From Petrolisthes cinctipes (lineage: Eukaryota > Arthropoda > Malacostraca > Decapoda > Porcellanidae), in NCBI GenBank assembly GCA_033782935.1, contig JAWQEG010003739.1:1-64000 (forward strand): a stretch of 64,000 nucleotides of DNA, in the 5' to 3' direction. Positions 36,795-51,240 of this stretch are shown here, piece after piece (the first letter of the stretch is position 1; every line of letters starts with the position of its first letter). Position numbers and translations under genes: made by a program. Below the pieces are notes generated by a model. It was not told the origin of the DNA. It saw only the letters and a program-made list of their open reading frames with translations, and did no database searches.

Positions 36795-39480
36795 GATCAA
36801 GGTTCCATCAACAACCTATACTTTATAATGCTATGACTGATGTGGTTAACCATCTCGAATATGAAAGGGAGTTACGTGATTTACTCTAGGATCAAACCTC
36901 TTCAAAACTGTCAGGTGATTTCTATCCACACTATTATGGTTGATGAAGGAGGTTGAGGTATACCTACAATGTCAGGTCCTGTGTGTAAAATGCATGCTGT
37001 TTGTATTGGAATGGTTAGGTTGGAGAGTATGGGAATAGTGTCTGTATATTATTATCTAGTACGTACACCTTGATAGAATGTCTCCCATCTCTATTAATAA
37101 ACACAAAACACAAAAACAGGTGTGTCCAATATGTTTTGTTATGTTATTCACGACCACAACACTCATCGAATCCGGCTGAAATTGGTGCCTTAATACTGTT
37201 TCTGCTTTGTTTCAAAATGTGCATCTTCAGGATCTTCAATTTATTCACTACATTAAGACATGTTAATCTCCATTTGATTGTTATATTTTAATTATATACA
37301 GTTTTTACACTTATGGTTTATTCTTTGCTGTTTTATAGTCCCCTTTATTATTAGATTGTATGCATTATTTAACACTCTTTTTGAATGTGCTTTACTCAGT
37401 ACAGGGTAAAATGTCGAGTACTGTTCCAAATTTTGCTGCACTTTTATTCAAGCCAGTGAATATGTTAGGTAGGTGTGTGTTATTTTGTTGTGAAACCTGT
37501 CACTTGTCCATTGGCCCGTGAATGACGACTCTCAAACCCAACAAATAAATTCACTTTTGTCAGGTTTTTAACAACCAGTATACTGTACATTTCAGCAATG
37601 ATCATTCACGCGTAAGTTAAGTTTAGTATGTGGTAATGGTACAGTAACAGGCACACACAGGGGTTTCAAAGCAATTTTCTCCTCACAGGAATTCCCTTTT
37701 CAAAAAACAACTCGAAATATGTACTGTTCAATACGATGGACCAGTTCAAAGTGTTTTCCCCTTTTCATCACGGGAACAGTGTATTTTTTTTTTTCTCACT
37801 TTGATTAACACTAACTTGACTGGGTACTAAATTTATGTCACTGGACGATAGCTATTACCTCAAGCTTTCTACATGTTACTGAATTATATAAAAACAAAAT
37901 AAGAAAGGCTGTAACTATCAACCCCAATGTTTTCGGGCATTGATATACTGTAGTAAATGTGTAATGCCAATACCTAATGGAAACATTATTCATGTCATTG
38001 ATCATTGTATAGCTCTATTTGTATGGCACGAGTCACTCTATTTCTGTTCACTTCATTACACTCGGGCAACTAGTTTTCATGCATGAACATACAGGGTTCA
38101 CTGACACACCTGCCTATGGCCGTGTAGTTTAAAGCTCACACACGGGTGGCACACATCAGCAACATGGGTACTTTCCGTGGATGGATAATCTCCTGGATAT
38201 TCATCATTCATTCATTCACACTAAAATATACCACCGAATATCAGGCATTTTGACCAGATATAAGAGAATATGATATGACACTCCTGTAAGTCGACCGTAA
38301 AGAAGACGGCATATTTACTATGACAAAATTAGATACTATAATTTTATATATCATTGGAGGTGAAATATGACAAAGATGGCTAACGAGACTAATCTTGTAA
38401 TCTTAATATTACTGATGATTTGTTTATGTAGGCAAGACATATACGTCAGCCCTAATGATACCTAAGCTATGGAGGGTAATAATCTGGGTGGCGGGAGGTC
38501 TGACAATTCTGCAATTATCTTTAGTATGGAGGTTAATGGCGTTAGAACGAGGTTAATTTATACTACTGTCGTATGTTGCCAACGAGGCCGATCGACCTGT
38601 AGGTAATAAAACTGTAGCAGGTATAGCATTATATTGTACCCAAGCTGTATACAACACATTCAGAGGCTACACATAAATCATTGACCAAAACAGCGAGAGC
38701 TTCAACCAATTAATGGAAGTCCCTTGGCTTCTCTTATCAATGACCCATCGTAATACATCCAGTATTCATTCCTTATTAATAACTATATTGCAACCGCCAA
38801 AGAGGATATATTTTTGGTCTGGTAGGATTACTTGTTTATATGTAGCAGGATTTGGGAAAAAGTTATGCATGGATTTGCACTAATTTTCTACCAGAGATGA
38901 ACCTTGTGATTGGCAATATTTGATTTGGGGAGTGATCCGTATCTGGATATGGGGAATGTTCAGACTTGGTGGAGGTTTGCAACTTTCCAAAGTAACTATT
39001 GGTAATATAAACAAATTATCTAAAGCTTGGAGAAGGGCACCTGCAGGATACCACATTTGGTCTGAAATTATGTTTTCTCTAATTTCCCGCTTTTTAATAA
39101 ATCACTTCATCTCGTGAGGCAAGAGTAAATGCTAGAGATTATCGCAAATGTAACTGTCTAAATCAATAAATCTATAAGGTATCTCTTTTATGCAAATTCA
39201 TACAACGGTGAGAGAGAGTCAGATCTTTTGTCATTGCTTGTACAGCCAAGAAGAAAATTTGAGTCAGTTCTGCTTAGAGGAGCATCGAGTGGAAGATTGG
39301 CTAATGTGCCTTTGGTGCCTCGGTCAGTCAGACGTGAGGGTAGGAGGGGGGGGGGGAGACTTTATTCCGAGGTTTCTTTCTTCTTTTTTGTGTTTACTTT
39401 TTTTACCTTGTCATAAAATCGCTGGTTGTTACTTTCATTTCACTGACCTCAGCTACTATCTCAGGTACAAGTTGTCATTC
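36795..39480. other. Unique AT-rich DNA, no gene seen
   Basis: About 2.7 kb with no simple repeats longer than short T runs (for example about 37784-37795) and no TTAA element. The few frames over 60 codons lack motifs. It could be a long intron or intergenic. Confidence 0.55.
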
Positions 39481-39568
39481 TTATGGGACCCTGTTATCGT
39501 ATATGAGACCTGGTGGCTTCTGATTACTCCTGACTATGCCAAGAAACAAGCTCCTTTTATTGTAAGTG

Positions 39569-39602
<34 letters not shown>

Positions 39603-39670
39603 CGTGGTAATGTTTGAAGGGCTCGTCTCGTTAACCTCCAATTTTCTGACTACATCACGGGGATCCTCAA
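39481..39670 (+). mobile_element. Family A TTAA element expanded by an internal TG array
   Basis: Canonical arms: GGGACCCTGTTATCG, GGCTTCTGATTACTCCTGAC, TATGCCAAGAAACAAGCTCC on the left; TTTCGTGGTAATGTTTGAAG, CCAATTTTCTGACTACATCA on the right. The hairpin apex, usually GTAAGTGGTG, carries about 32 bases of TG (39569-39600). The right TCAA at 39667 doubles as the start of the adjoining family B element. Confidence 0.88.
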
Positions 39671-39829
39671 GGGGAGATTCTCTTGTTGGTGAATTGGAAG
39701 GTCTCTGACTCCTCCAGACTATGCCACGAAACAAATCACCTATTAGCAACATTAAAGTTGTCTGTTTTCTGGCATAGTTAGGAGGAATCAGTAGCCCTCC
39801 AATTTACCAAAAAGATAATCTCCTCTTAA
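39667..39829. mobile_element. Family B TTAA element abutting family A
   Basis: Begins TCAAGGGGAGATTCTCTTGT, then TGGTGAATTGGAAGGTCTCT, then CTCCTCCAGACTATGCCACG. The right arm is GTTTTCTGGCATAGTTAGGA, then GGAATCAGTAGCCCTCCAAT, ending GATAATCTCCTCTTAA. The two elements share the site at 39667-39670. Confidence 0.88.
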
Positions 39830-39866
39830 TGGATCTTTTATAATATTATGACTTGACGTAACCATA

Positions 39867-39903
39867 CCCCCCCCTCCAAAAAAAAAAAAAAAAAAAAAAA
39901 AAA
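39867..39903. repeat. C-run then poly-A
   Basis: CCCCCCCC-TCC followed by about 26 A. It might be a retroposon tail, but no body was recognised upstream because the TTAA element ends close by. Confidence 0.7.
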
Positions 39904-40030
39904 GTCCTTCTCGTCTTCTGTGTTGTATGGTGAACTAAAATATACCTAGACACCAAAAAGATTCAAGAAGGCATTTTTGTCGTGCGTCAGGTTCCACAAT
40001 CAGACGTAAGTGGTAACAGGACGTTTGGTG

Positions 40031-40335
40031 TTAAAGAGATAGTTAATATACTTTTGGTAAATCAGAATGCCTTGATTCCTCCAAAGCATGCCAGGAAACA
40101 GGACCAGAATAACAAAAATAATGGTGGACTGCTTGTTGCTTGAAATACTTTAAGGGGGCAATACACTCTTAGTAAATCTGGAGCAAATGATTCCTCCAAA
40201 CTTTTCGAGGCAACAGGACACCATTATTTTTGTTCATCTGGTCCTGTTTCCTGGCATTCTTTGGAGGAATCAAGACACTCCATTGTGTGAAAAGTGAATT
40301 ACCCCCTTAAGGGATTGAGTTGTTGTAGATTCTAT
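40031..40335 (-). mobile_element. Family C element split by insertion of another family C element
   Basis: The first part (40031-40149) has CTTTTGGTAAATCAGAATGC, then CTTGATTCCTCCAAAGCATG, then CCAGGAAACAGGACCAGAAT, and stops at TTGAAATACT. The expected continuation, TTTGGAGGATTCAGTTGCTC, resumes after the inner element as TTAAGGGATTGAGTTGTTGT, then AGATT (40307-40329). The outer element lacks its last 20-25 bases. Confidence 0.82.
40150..40310 (+). mobile_element. Family C element nested inside another C element
   Basis: A clean copy: TTAAGGGGGCAATACACTCT at the left, GAATTACCCCCTTAA at the right, with arms GGAGCAAATGATTCCTCCAA and TTTGGAGGAATCAAGACACT. TTAA occurs on both sides, and the outer element needs only one TTAA, so the second copy is the target duplication. 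The inner element proper begins GGGGG and ends CCCCC. Confidence 0.92.
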
Positions 40336-40526
40336 GTGAGGTTTGGTTTAGGTGTTGATGTGTCGTGCCTGGGAGTGTGATGTGGAGGGTGGCAGAGTCG
40401 AAAGGTGTAACGTCCAGCCTGGTAATGCCTGGATGTGATATAATGACTAAATCCATATCCTGTTCCGGGTTATATTTGGTGCCGGGACATCAGGGTCGAT
40501 TGTACTTGAAATTGTTATCAAAGAAT
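40336..40526. other. Unique sequence
   Basis: Nothing recognised. A short frame starting at 40365 runs into the tandem repeat that follows. Confidence 0.45.
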
Positions 40527-40735
40527 AATTATCTTCTGGTACGGAAAGAAAACTTAACAACACTTTTTAAGAAGATAGTACTGGAAAATGTAATCAAAGC
40601 TCAATTAATTATATTCTGGTACGGAAAGAAAACATATTAACACTTTTTAAGAAGATAGTACTGGAAAATGTAATCAAAGCTTAATTACATTCTGGTATGG
40701 AAAAAAAAACCATAACAATAATTAAGAAGAAGCCA
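40527..40735. repeat. Tandem repeat, 76-80-bp unit, about 2.6 copies
   Basis: Units begin AATTATCTTCTGGTACGG (40527), AATTATATTCTGGTACGG (40607) and AATTACATTCTGGTATGG (40683). The first two share GAAGATAGTACTGGAAAATG then TAATCAAAGC exactly, so duplication was recent. Confidence 0.88.
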
Positions 40736-42629
<1,894 letters not shown>

Positions 42630-42756
42630 GTGTCTCTATATATCTTCCTTTAAGTATAACAGAGAAAAGTGCTAATTAGAGTGTGACAGGAGTCTCGTGT
42701 CTGGCCTTGATCTTAATGGTATGGCACTGCGGGAACCTTCACATTACTGCATCCCA

Positions 42757-42760
42757 TCTC

Positions 42761-42817
<57 letters not shown>
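42757..42817. repeat. (TC)n microsatellite
   Basis: Two TC tracts split by a single CAT (42778-42780). They are followed to about 43050 by loosely ACAC/ACAT-rich sequence. Confidence 0.94.
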
Positions 42818-42820
<3 letters not shown>

Positions 42821-43376
42821 CATGCACACACAACCACACAAGAGTACACACAGATAAACAAACACATTTCTAGACATATGTGCACACCCGAAAAACACCG
42901 ACATGCAAATACAAAAGTAAACAAACATGCACAAACACCGAGACAAATATATGCACATACAACTACACATACACACAGGTATACATATGTACGTAGACAC
43001 ATGTACATACACAAGCACAAATATACACATTAGTACACATATATAAACACATATTAAAGTCAGATCTACATTGGGTCGATTTCTTTTGTACTGACATGAA
43101 AAACCTAAAGAAAAAAATGTCTTCAGAGAGAAAAGAAAAAGAAAAAGAAAAAGACAGACGAAGAAGGAGGATGGTGTGAGGAAAATATGAATGAGACAGA
43201 GATGAGGGATTGGCAAGTTGGTGACACAGTGGCTCACAATAATACAGCGTCTTACACAGACTTCTGTATATTACCATAATGAATGAAACTTTTACCAGCA
43301 GTGCGACAAGAAAAAATACTACAATCTGGGCATGAATGTGTGACTAGATTACTTGTATTTTAATCAACCCTTTAAT
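42818..43376. other. CA-rich then A/G-rich low-complexity flank
   Basis: 42820-43050 is a degenerate CACA/CATA field. 43100-43165 is AAAAAG-rich. No gene. Confidence 0.55.
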
Positions 43377-43605
43377 GCAGGCAGGGGTGTGGGGGGGTTT
43401 GGGGTGTGTGGGAATAAGGGGACAGGCTGGGGGGGGGGGGTAGAAAGCCTGTCCCCTATTTCCGCAACCCCCTAACGCCCCCCCCCAAGCCTGTCCCCTA
43501 CTCCCGCACCCCCATAAACCCCCCTCCAAGCCTGTCCCCTACTCCCGCACCCCCCTAAAACCCCCCCCAAGCCTGTCCCCCTATTCCCGCACCCCCTTTT
43601 TTAGC
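43377..43605. repeat. 41-bp C-rich tandem array with a G-rich inverted copy
   Basis: AAGCCTGTCCCC starts units at about 43445, 43487, 43528 and 43569, each followed by TA(T/C)TCCCGCACCCCC and a C run. Upstream, AATAAGGGGACAGGCT (43412-43429 region) is the exact complement of the unit start, separated from it by a G run and TAGAA. The block can therefore form a hairpin and has G4/i-motif-prone runs. Confidence 0.85.
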
Positions 43606-43803
43606 GTACCCACATCTCACCCACTGGCTCTCTCTCTAATTTGATACGGCACAACATGCAATTAGCTGATTATTTTACTTGTATATATATGTGTCCTGCC
43701 AAACAGTATAATATAACCCTTAACCATCACCAACTGTGCTAGTATGAACCACACACACACAGACAGACAGTGTGACAAGCCTGTGCCTCACATAATGGCG
43801 TAC

Positions 43804-43810
<7 letters not shown>

Positions 43811-43841
<31 letters not shown>

Positions 43842-43847
43842 CACACC
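43811..43847. repeat. (AC)n microsatellite
   Basis: AC array of about 37 bases with one G substitution. Confidence 0.94.
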
Positions 43848-43933
43848 TTAGCATTGTGGTGAGTGGGGAGAGCTTTCATCTTTCATTCACAAATTACCTA
43901 TTCCATATGGATCGTATGACCCTTTGTTTTTGT

Positions 43934-44083
<150 letters not shown>

Positions 44084-44360
44084 GTAATGACATATATAGA
44101 CTTCCATAGTGGTACTCTACTGCAGCATGTCGTCCGTCAGCTGTGGAAATATGACACTGTGACTTTGATTAATTGTTTGGTAGGATGTATGTATGTATGT
44201 GTGTGTCTCCAGAGCCGACACACACAATTGCCAGAACATCAAAGCAACACAGAATTGGTTGTTGGTGGTGATGGAGATAATATGATCCTGTTACTGTGGG
44301 TGTTGTATCTGTATTTAATTTTGCACGTCATGAGTAGACAAACGTAGTAGTAGTACCATT

Positions 44361-46258
<1,898 letters not shown>

Positions 46259-46731
46259 CATCAACTAAGCTAAAAATATTGTTTGGTTTATTTTTGCATG
46301 TCATCAACTAACCTAAAAATATTGCTTGGTTTGTGTATGTATGACATCAACTAACCTAATATTATTGCTTGGTTTGTGCATGCATGTCATCAACTAACCT
46401 AATATTATTGCTTGGTTTGTGCATGCATGTCATCAACTAACCTAATATTATTGCTTGGTTTGTGTATGCATGACATCAACTAACCTAATAATATTGCTTG
46501 GTTTGTGTATGCATGTCATCAACTAACCTAATAATATTGCTTGGTTTGTGTATGCATGTCATCAACTAACCTAACAATATTGCTTGGTTTGTGTACGCAT
46601 GACATTAACTAACCTAATAATATTGCTTGGTTTGTGTATGCATGACATCAACTAACCTAAAAATATTGCTTGGTTTGTGTATGCATGACATCAACTAACC
46701 TAAAAATATTGTTTAGTTTGTGTACGCACGT
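46259..46731. repeat. 43-bp minisatellite, 11 copies
   Basis: Eleven perfectly spaced 43-base units start at 46259, 46302, 46345 and so on to 46689. The unit is CATCAACTAACCTAATAATA then TTGCTTGGTTTGTGTATGCA then TGT or TGA. Variation sits at TAAT/TAAA/TATT and at the GT/GA junction. First and last units are the most diverged, which is usual for a tandem array. Confidence 0.96.
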
Positions 46732-47076
46732 ATGTTGGCTGTGAAATTCTGCTGCTGATCGTACAAGTCCATGCCACCCCCGACACACCCTGGCATACCT
46801 AGGGACAGTGTCGTGCCACCTGACAATTACCACAGTCCCCTGAAGAAATAATCAGCAGAGGAGAACACAATGAAGGAAGTGTGCGAATTCTCTTTGTCTC
46901 GTGTCCATGGCTGAATGTAATGTTGTTTCTGGTGGTGTCGGGCAGAGCAAGACCAGTGTAGTGTAATGTTCATACATCATTCTGAGCTTCTCCGTTGATG
47001 TTGTGAAGGCTGGAATTAGCTCACCTCACCCGCAACCCCGACGCCTCCTTCCTCTCTATATTTTATATGATTTGCA
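46732..47076. other. Unique sequence between two minisatellites
   Basis: GC-richer unique DNA (for example CCCCGACACACCCTGG). No gene is supported. Confidence 0.45.
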
Positions 47077-47496
47077 GCCGAGGTAAAGTGTCATACTGTG
47101 CTATATTCAACTCTGGTCTATGTTGATATTATTTTAGTATTATATAGACGAGGTGAAGTGTCATTCTGTGCTATATTCAACTCTGGTCTATGTTGATATT
47201 GTTTTATTATTATATAGATGAGGTGAAGTGTCATTCTGTGCTATATTCAACTCTGGTCTATGTTGATATTATTTTATTATTATATAGACGAGGTAAAGTG
47301 TCATACTGTGCTATATTCAACTCTGGTCTATGTGGATATTGTTTTAGTATTATATAGACGAGGTAAAGTGTCATACTGTGCTATATTCAACTCTGGTCTA
47401 TGTGGATATTGTTTTAGTATTATATAGACGAGGTAAAGTGTCATTCTGTGCTATATTCAACTCTGCTCTATGTTGATATTGTTTTAGTATTATATA
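47077..47496. repeat. 70-bp minisatellite, six copies
   Basis: Six units of exactly 70 bases (47077, 47147, 47217, 47287, 47357, 47427). Each contains GACGAGGTAAAGTGTCAT, CTGTGCTATATTCAACTCTG and GTTTTAGTATTATATAG. Identity between units is above 93% by eye, suggesting recent homogenisation. Confidence 0.96.
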
Positions 47497-48629
47497 GAAG
47501 AAATTGGGGTTTAGATACAACAACAGCATGTACCAAAATAAAGTCTATTGATCTCACCCACCTGTTGTTCTTCCATTATGAACATTAGAAAAAAATCTAG
47601 TAAAAATCAAGGCAAGAGACACCCACTGATAACTTTAACTACATTAGAATTCATCAGACTAAGTTTCAGGTTTCCATGGACAACAGAGGAGAATAATAAC
47701 AGAGACGATGAATTTTAGACAAGATCGATAGCTTAATACCGTACTTAAATAACGTTGTGAGCGGCGGGTTAAGTGTTGCTATTCTGGACCTGAGAGAAAC
47801 CATCGTAATACCATGCTAATAATTTTAACAACCCGAGCTCTTTTAACCTAACTAAGGGGACAGAATTACAGCTTCCTTTGCTTTAATAATCATCAGAGTC
47901 AGAGGAAACTACTAATTTCCTTGTATTGATGATGGTGATAATGGCGTGTGACCTCGACGACAAGTGACACCATGAGGGATAATGATGGGGTTCTGTAGGG
48001 CAGGCGAGGTTCATTATAGGGACCTTGGGGTTGATTATAAGGCTGGACACCGATCGAGCTTCATAATTGTGGGAGAGACCTTGGGGTGAGTGTCCTTTTG
48101 GTGCTCTTCTGGGGGGGAGGGAAGGGGTTGTTCGCGTGGCCAGGGTCGTACTCACGGGAAATGTTGAGGGACTTTTTAATATTTGATGTAGTTTAGTTGT
48201 TGATTGTTGTAAAGTCTGAGACACCGTAAGTGGTGCTCGGTCTAAAATCTTATGGTAGTTATCAGAGTTACTGTATATTCTGTAAGTAGTTACACCACAT
48301 GGTTTATGGGTTTATGCGAACAGTTAATTACATGTGGCCATCAACAGTGGACTAATACAAATCTCATAATGTCAATATAAACAGCAAATGGACTTAGCTA
48401 TTGTTTAAGGACGAATTTTTTTTCTATTTTATTATGCCAACCAGTATTATCCTAAAAGAGGATTTATAAGATACAGAAAATTCTGGAACCTGCACATCCA
48501 TTTTACTCCTTCTTTGCAGTTTACTCACAGGATGCTAAGATAATTATGGATGCTAACCCGGAGCGACGCTGGAATATTGGCACCTGTGGCTAAAACTTAT
48601 ACTTTAATGTAGTTGCGGCAACTCGGAGG
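47497..48629. other. Unique sequence, no gene seen
   Basis: A 113-codon minus frame at 47883-48224 has no recognised motif. Nothing else. Confidence 0.5.
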
Positions 48630-48825
48630 GGGAAGAGGAGGAGGAGGAGGAGGAGGAAGAAAAAAAGAAAAAGAAGAAGAGAGAGAAGTAGGAGGAGGAG
48701 GAGGAGGAAAAGAAGAACAAGGAAGAGGAGGAGGAGGAGGAGGATAAGGAGGAGGAGAAGAAGAAAAAGAAGAAAGAGGAGAAGGAAAAGAAGAAGAAGG
48801 AGGTGGAGGAGGAGAAGGAGGCTTT
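48630..48825. repeat. (GGA)n/(GAA)n trinucleotide tract
   Basis: Roughly 195 bases of GGA and GAA triplets with interruptions. The poly-Ser/Phe minus frame is a translation of it. Confidence 0.93.
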
Positions 48826-48962
48826 GTTTGAGTAACTCATCTAAAGGGAAAAATAGATAACACTATTCACAACGAACTAAATATAAAGAAATATTAGAAT
48901 AAGAAAGAAGAAAAGGTGAGACAGAAAAAAAAGAAACAAATTGAAATGAAGACTTTAATTAA

Positions 48963-49135
48963 TTAAGGGGAGATTCTTTTGTTGGTGAATTGTAAAGTCT
49001 GTGATTCGTCCAAACTATTCCAGGAAACAGATCACCCTAAGGTTACTTGAATGGGGGGGGATCTGTTTCGTGGCATAGTTAGGAGGAATACGGTAGCAGA
49101 CCTCCCAATTCACCAACAAAAGAATCTCCCCTTAA
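48963..49135. mobile_element. Family B TTAA element, complete
   Basis: TTAAGGGGAGATTCTTTTGT at the left and GAATCTCCCCTTAA at the right, with TTGGTGAATTGTAAAGTC and CAATTCACCAACAAAAG arms. The core is ACTATTCCAGGAAACAGATC and GATCTGTTTCGTGGCATAG, with a G-run apex. This is the best preserved B copy. Confidence 0.93.
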
Positions 49136-49144
49136 CCCATTCCA

Positions 49145-49279
49145 TTAAGGTTGATTCCTCCAAACTATTCCAGGAAACAGATCACCCTAAGGTTACTTGA
49201 TTGGGGGGGGTCTGTTTCGTGGCATAGATTGGAGGAATTTCAGACCTTCCAATTCACCAACAAAAGATTCTCCCCTTAA
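49145..49279. mobile_element. Family B TTAA element, left arm deleted
   Basis: After TTAAGG the sequence jumps to TTGATTCCTCCAAACTATTC, skipping about 33 bases of the left arm. From there to TTCTCCCCTTAA (49279) it is almost identical to the preceding copy, including CACCCTAAGGTTACTTGA and the G run. It probably arose by duplication of the neighbour. Confidence 0.9.
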
Positions 49280-49497
49280 TTAATGTAGTAGAACGTACCC
49301 CAGTGGACCTGATTACACTCTTTCATTCTCAGTTCCATTCAAGTCGAGCCGAATCTCTGTGCTGCATGGTTAGTGTTCATATCATCAGTCACATTCAGAT
49401 ATAGTGAAGTAAGGAAGGAAGGAACCACACATCACGCTAAAACCTTCTTCAACCCATATCAGGATGTTGCATATCATATCGATGTTGCATTCATACC

Positions 49498-49529
<32 letters not shown>

Positions 49530-49609
49530 GCACACATATATATATATACTATTATTTATTCGGTTCGTCCTGAGACTTTCAAGTAGATACAAATATTGTA
49601 CACACCTTT

Positions 49610-49662
<53 letters not shown>
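49498..49662. repeat. Two (AC)n microsatellites
   Basis: AC arrays at 49498-49536 (interrupted) and 49612-49662, separated by a short TA run and unique sequence. Confidence 0.92.
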
Positions 49663-49667
<5 letters not shown>

Positions 49668-49922
49668 TACGCATGCAAATAGAGGGAGAAGGCACGGGAC
49701 AGGAGGTAATGACCCGAAGTGAGTGAGGTTAAACACTAGCAATAGCCATGACGGACAGAGTAGGTGTTAAAATATTACAAGACAAAATGCCACGTGACTG
49801 ATACAAATAGTGCTAAGGGGAAGATAAGCTACATTTAACACAGGCAAGACATGCAAACCAGGCGGAGGGAACACGCAGCAAACACCAACCAACACTGTCT
49901 TGGACTATAATTATATGGTACA

Positions 49923-50078
49923 TTAAGGACCCCTGTGATGTAGTAAGAAAATTGGAGGTTAGAGAGTCCGTCAAGCATTGCCACGAAACACCACCTACAT
50001 TAAAGGAGGTTGTTTCGTGGCATAGTCAGGAGGAATCAGAAGCCAATGGGTTTCATAGACGATCACAGGGTCCCTTAC
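49923..50078 (-). mobile_element. Family A TTAA element, reverse orientation
   Basis: TTAAGGACCCCTGTGATGTA opens it. The core has ATTGCCACGAAACACCACCT and TTGTTTCGTGGCATAGTCAG then GAGGAATCAGAAGCC. The right end is GATCACAGGGTCCCTTAC (TTAA changed to TTAC). Confidence 0.88.
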
Positions 50079-51240
50079 GAGTTATATTAATTTTATGTTG
50101 TATATATACGGATAACTTTGGCTAGATATAACAAGGAAAATAAACACTCGTGCAAGACAGAGAAACAGATAGCCAGACAGGCGAGGGAAGGAACACACGC
50201 AACCCAGACACACATGACACTGAGGAAGAACCATTTACCAATAAACCACCTACTACTAGTACAGGAAACTCATGTACTGTTATATACATTTCTAGTTCGG
50301 GCAGAATAATAATAGTAGCGTTTCACTTTTAATGTAGATGGATGTAGAGTATTATTAAACACTAAAGCTATTTGTAGACTACATATTTTTGGCGGAAATG
50401 TGAACGAAAGGGATATAAATAATGGAAAACTGTGCCTCTAGATCCGACATTAAAAAGAATAAAAAAAAAAACCAGTATATCTCAATCATATAACTCCATC
50501 CTGTTAGTGGCACAATAATAAAACTAAAATAAACAAAAAAAAAGTGTTCGCTGTTACCCAAGGTCAATGTTATCTCGTTATTAATGGTTATATCTATTCG
50601 GTTTATTTTCATCGTCCAAACATGGCTCCCGTGCGAACTCATGAAAGGCAGTTTGTCACACCAATATATGGTTGGTGATCGAGAAACCGACTCATACCCC
50701 ATCATTAGACAAACCATTAACTTGAATGATGTTGGCAGCTGACGCGATTTTGTTTCCTGACACCGTATGGATAAAAACATGTGACAGAAAGTGGTGTTGA
50801 TACATGCACAATGGAACTGCAAAAATATATACAAAGGACGGTATGATAATCATTAATTAGGAAAGCATATAAATAGACATACAGTAACCTGAGACACTAT
50901 GTAGAAGCGGGAAAAAAAACTTGTATGAAAAGTAAAGTTTCAATCTCTAGTGAACAAATAAAACTCAAAGACATTAAAATACCCGGAAAGGCAGCATAAG
51001 TGTACAAGAAGCAGCAGGTGGGCACACTACTAGAGAGTAGAAAACAACATTAGTATCAGAAAACACGGAGGCAACACAGCCATAATAAAGACTCTCTCTC
51101 ACCCATGCAAGGTCTCTGTCCCCCTCCCCCCCACTAAACCCCCACCCCAACCCGCCTGGCCCCATCACGGACTCTCTCTCCCCTCCTCGTCCTACCTCCA
51201 CTACTCAGTTCCTCCTGTCCCCCCTCCTCCTTCTATACTT
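50079..51240. other. Unique AT-rich DNA
   Basis: A 151-codon minus frame at 50379-50834 is the longest non-repetitive frame of this part, but it has no recognisable domain and is A/T-driven. A C-rich patch follows at 51117-51160. Confidence 0.45.

Noticed and set aside
36572..36796. Peptide TRSGYSKQAW conserved between 36.6 kb and the minus strand at 1.9 kb
   Set aside because: It is the translated inverted-repeat arm of element D, a noncoding MITE-like repeat.
46259..46731. Telomere-like AACCTAA within the 43-bp array; CRISPR-like regular spacing
   Set aside because: Units are contiguous with no unique spacers, so it is not CRISPR; TTAGG is not in tandem, so it is not a telomere.
50379..50834. 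151-codon minus-strand frame without simple repeats
   Set aside because: No recognisable domain, Phe/Ile-rich composition expected from AT-rich DNA, no splice evidence; may be chance.
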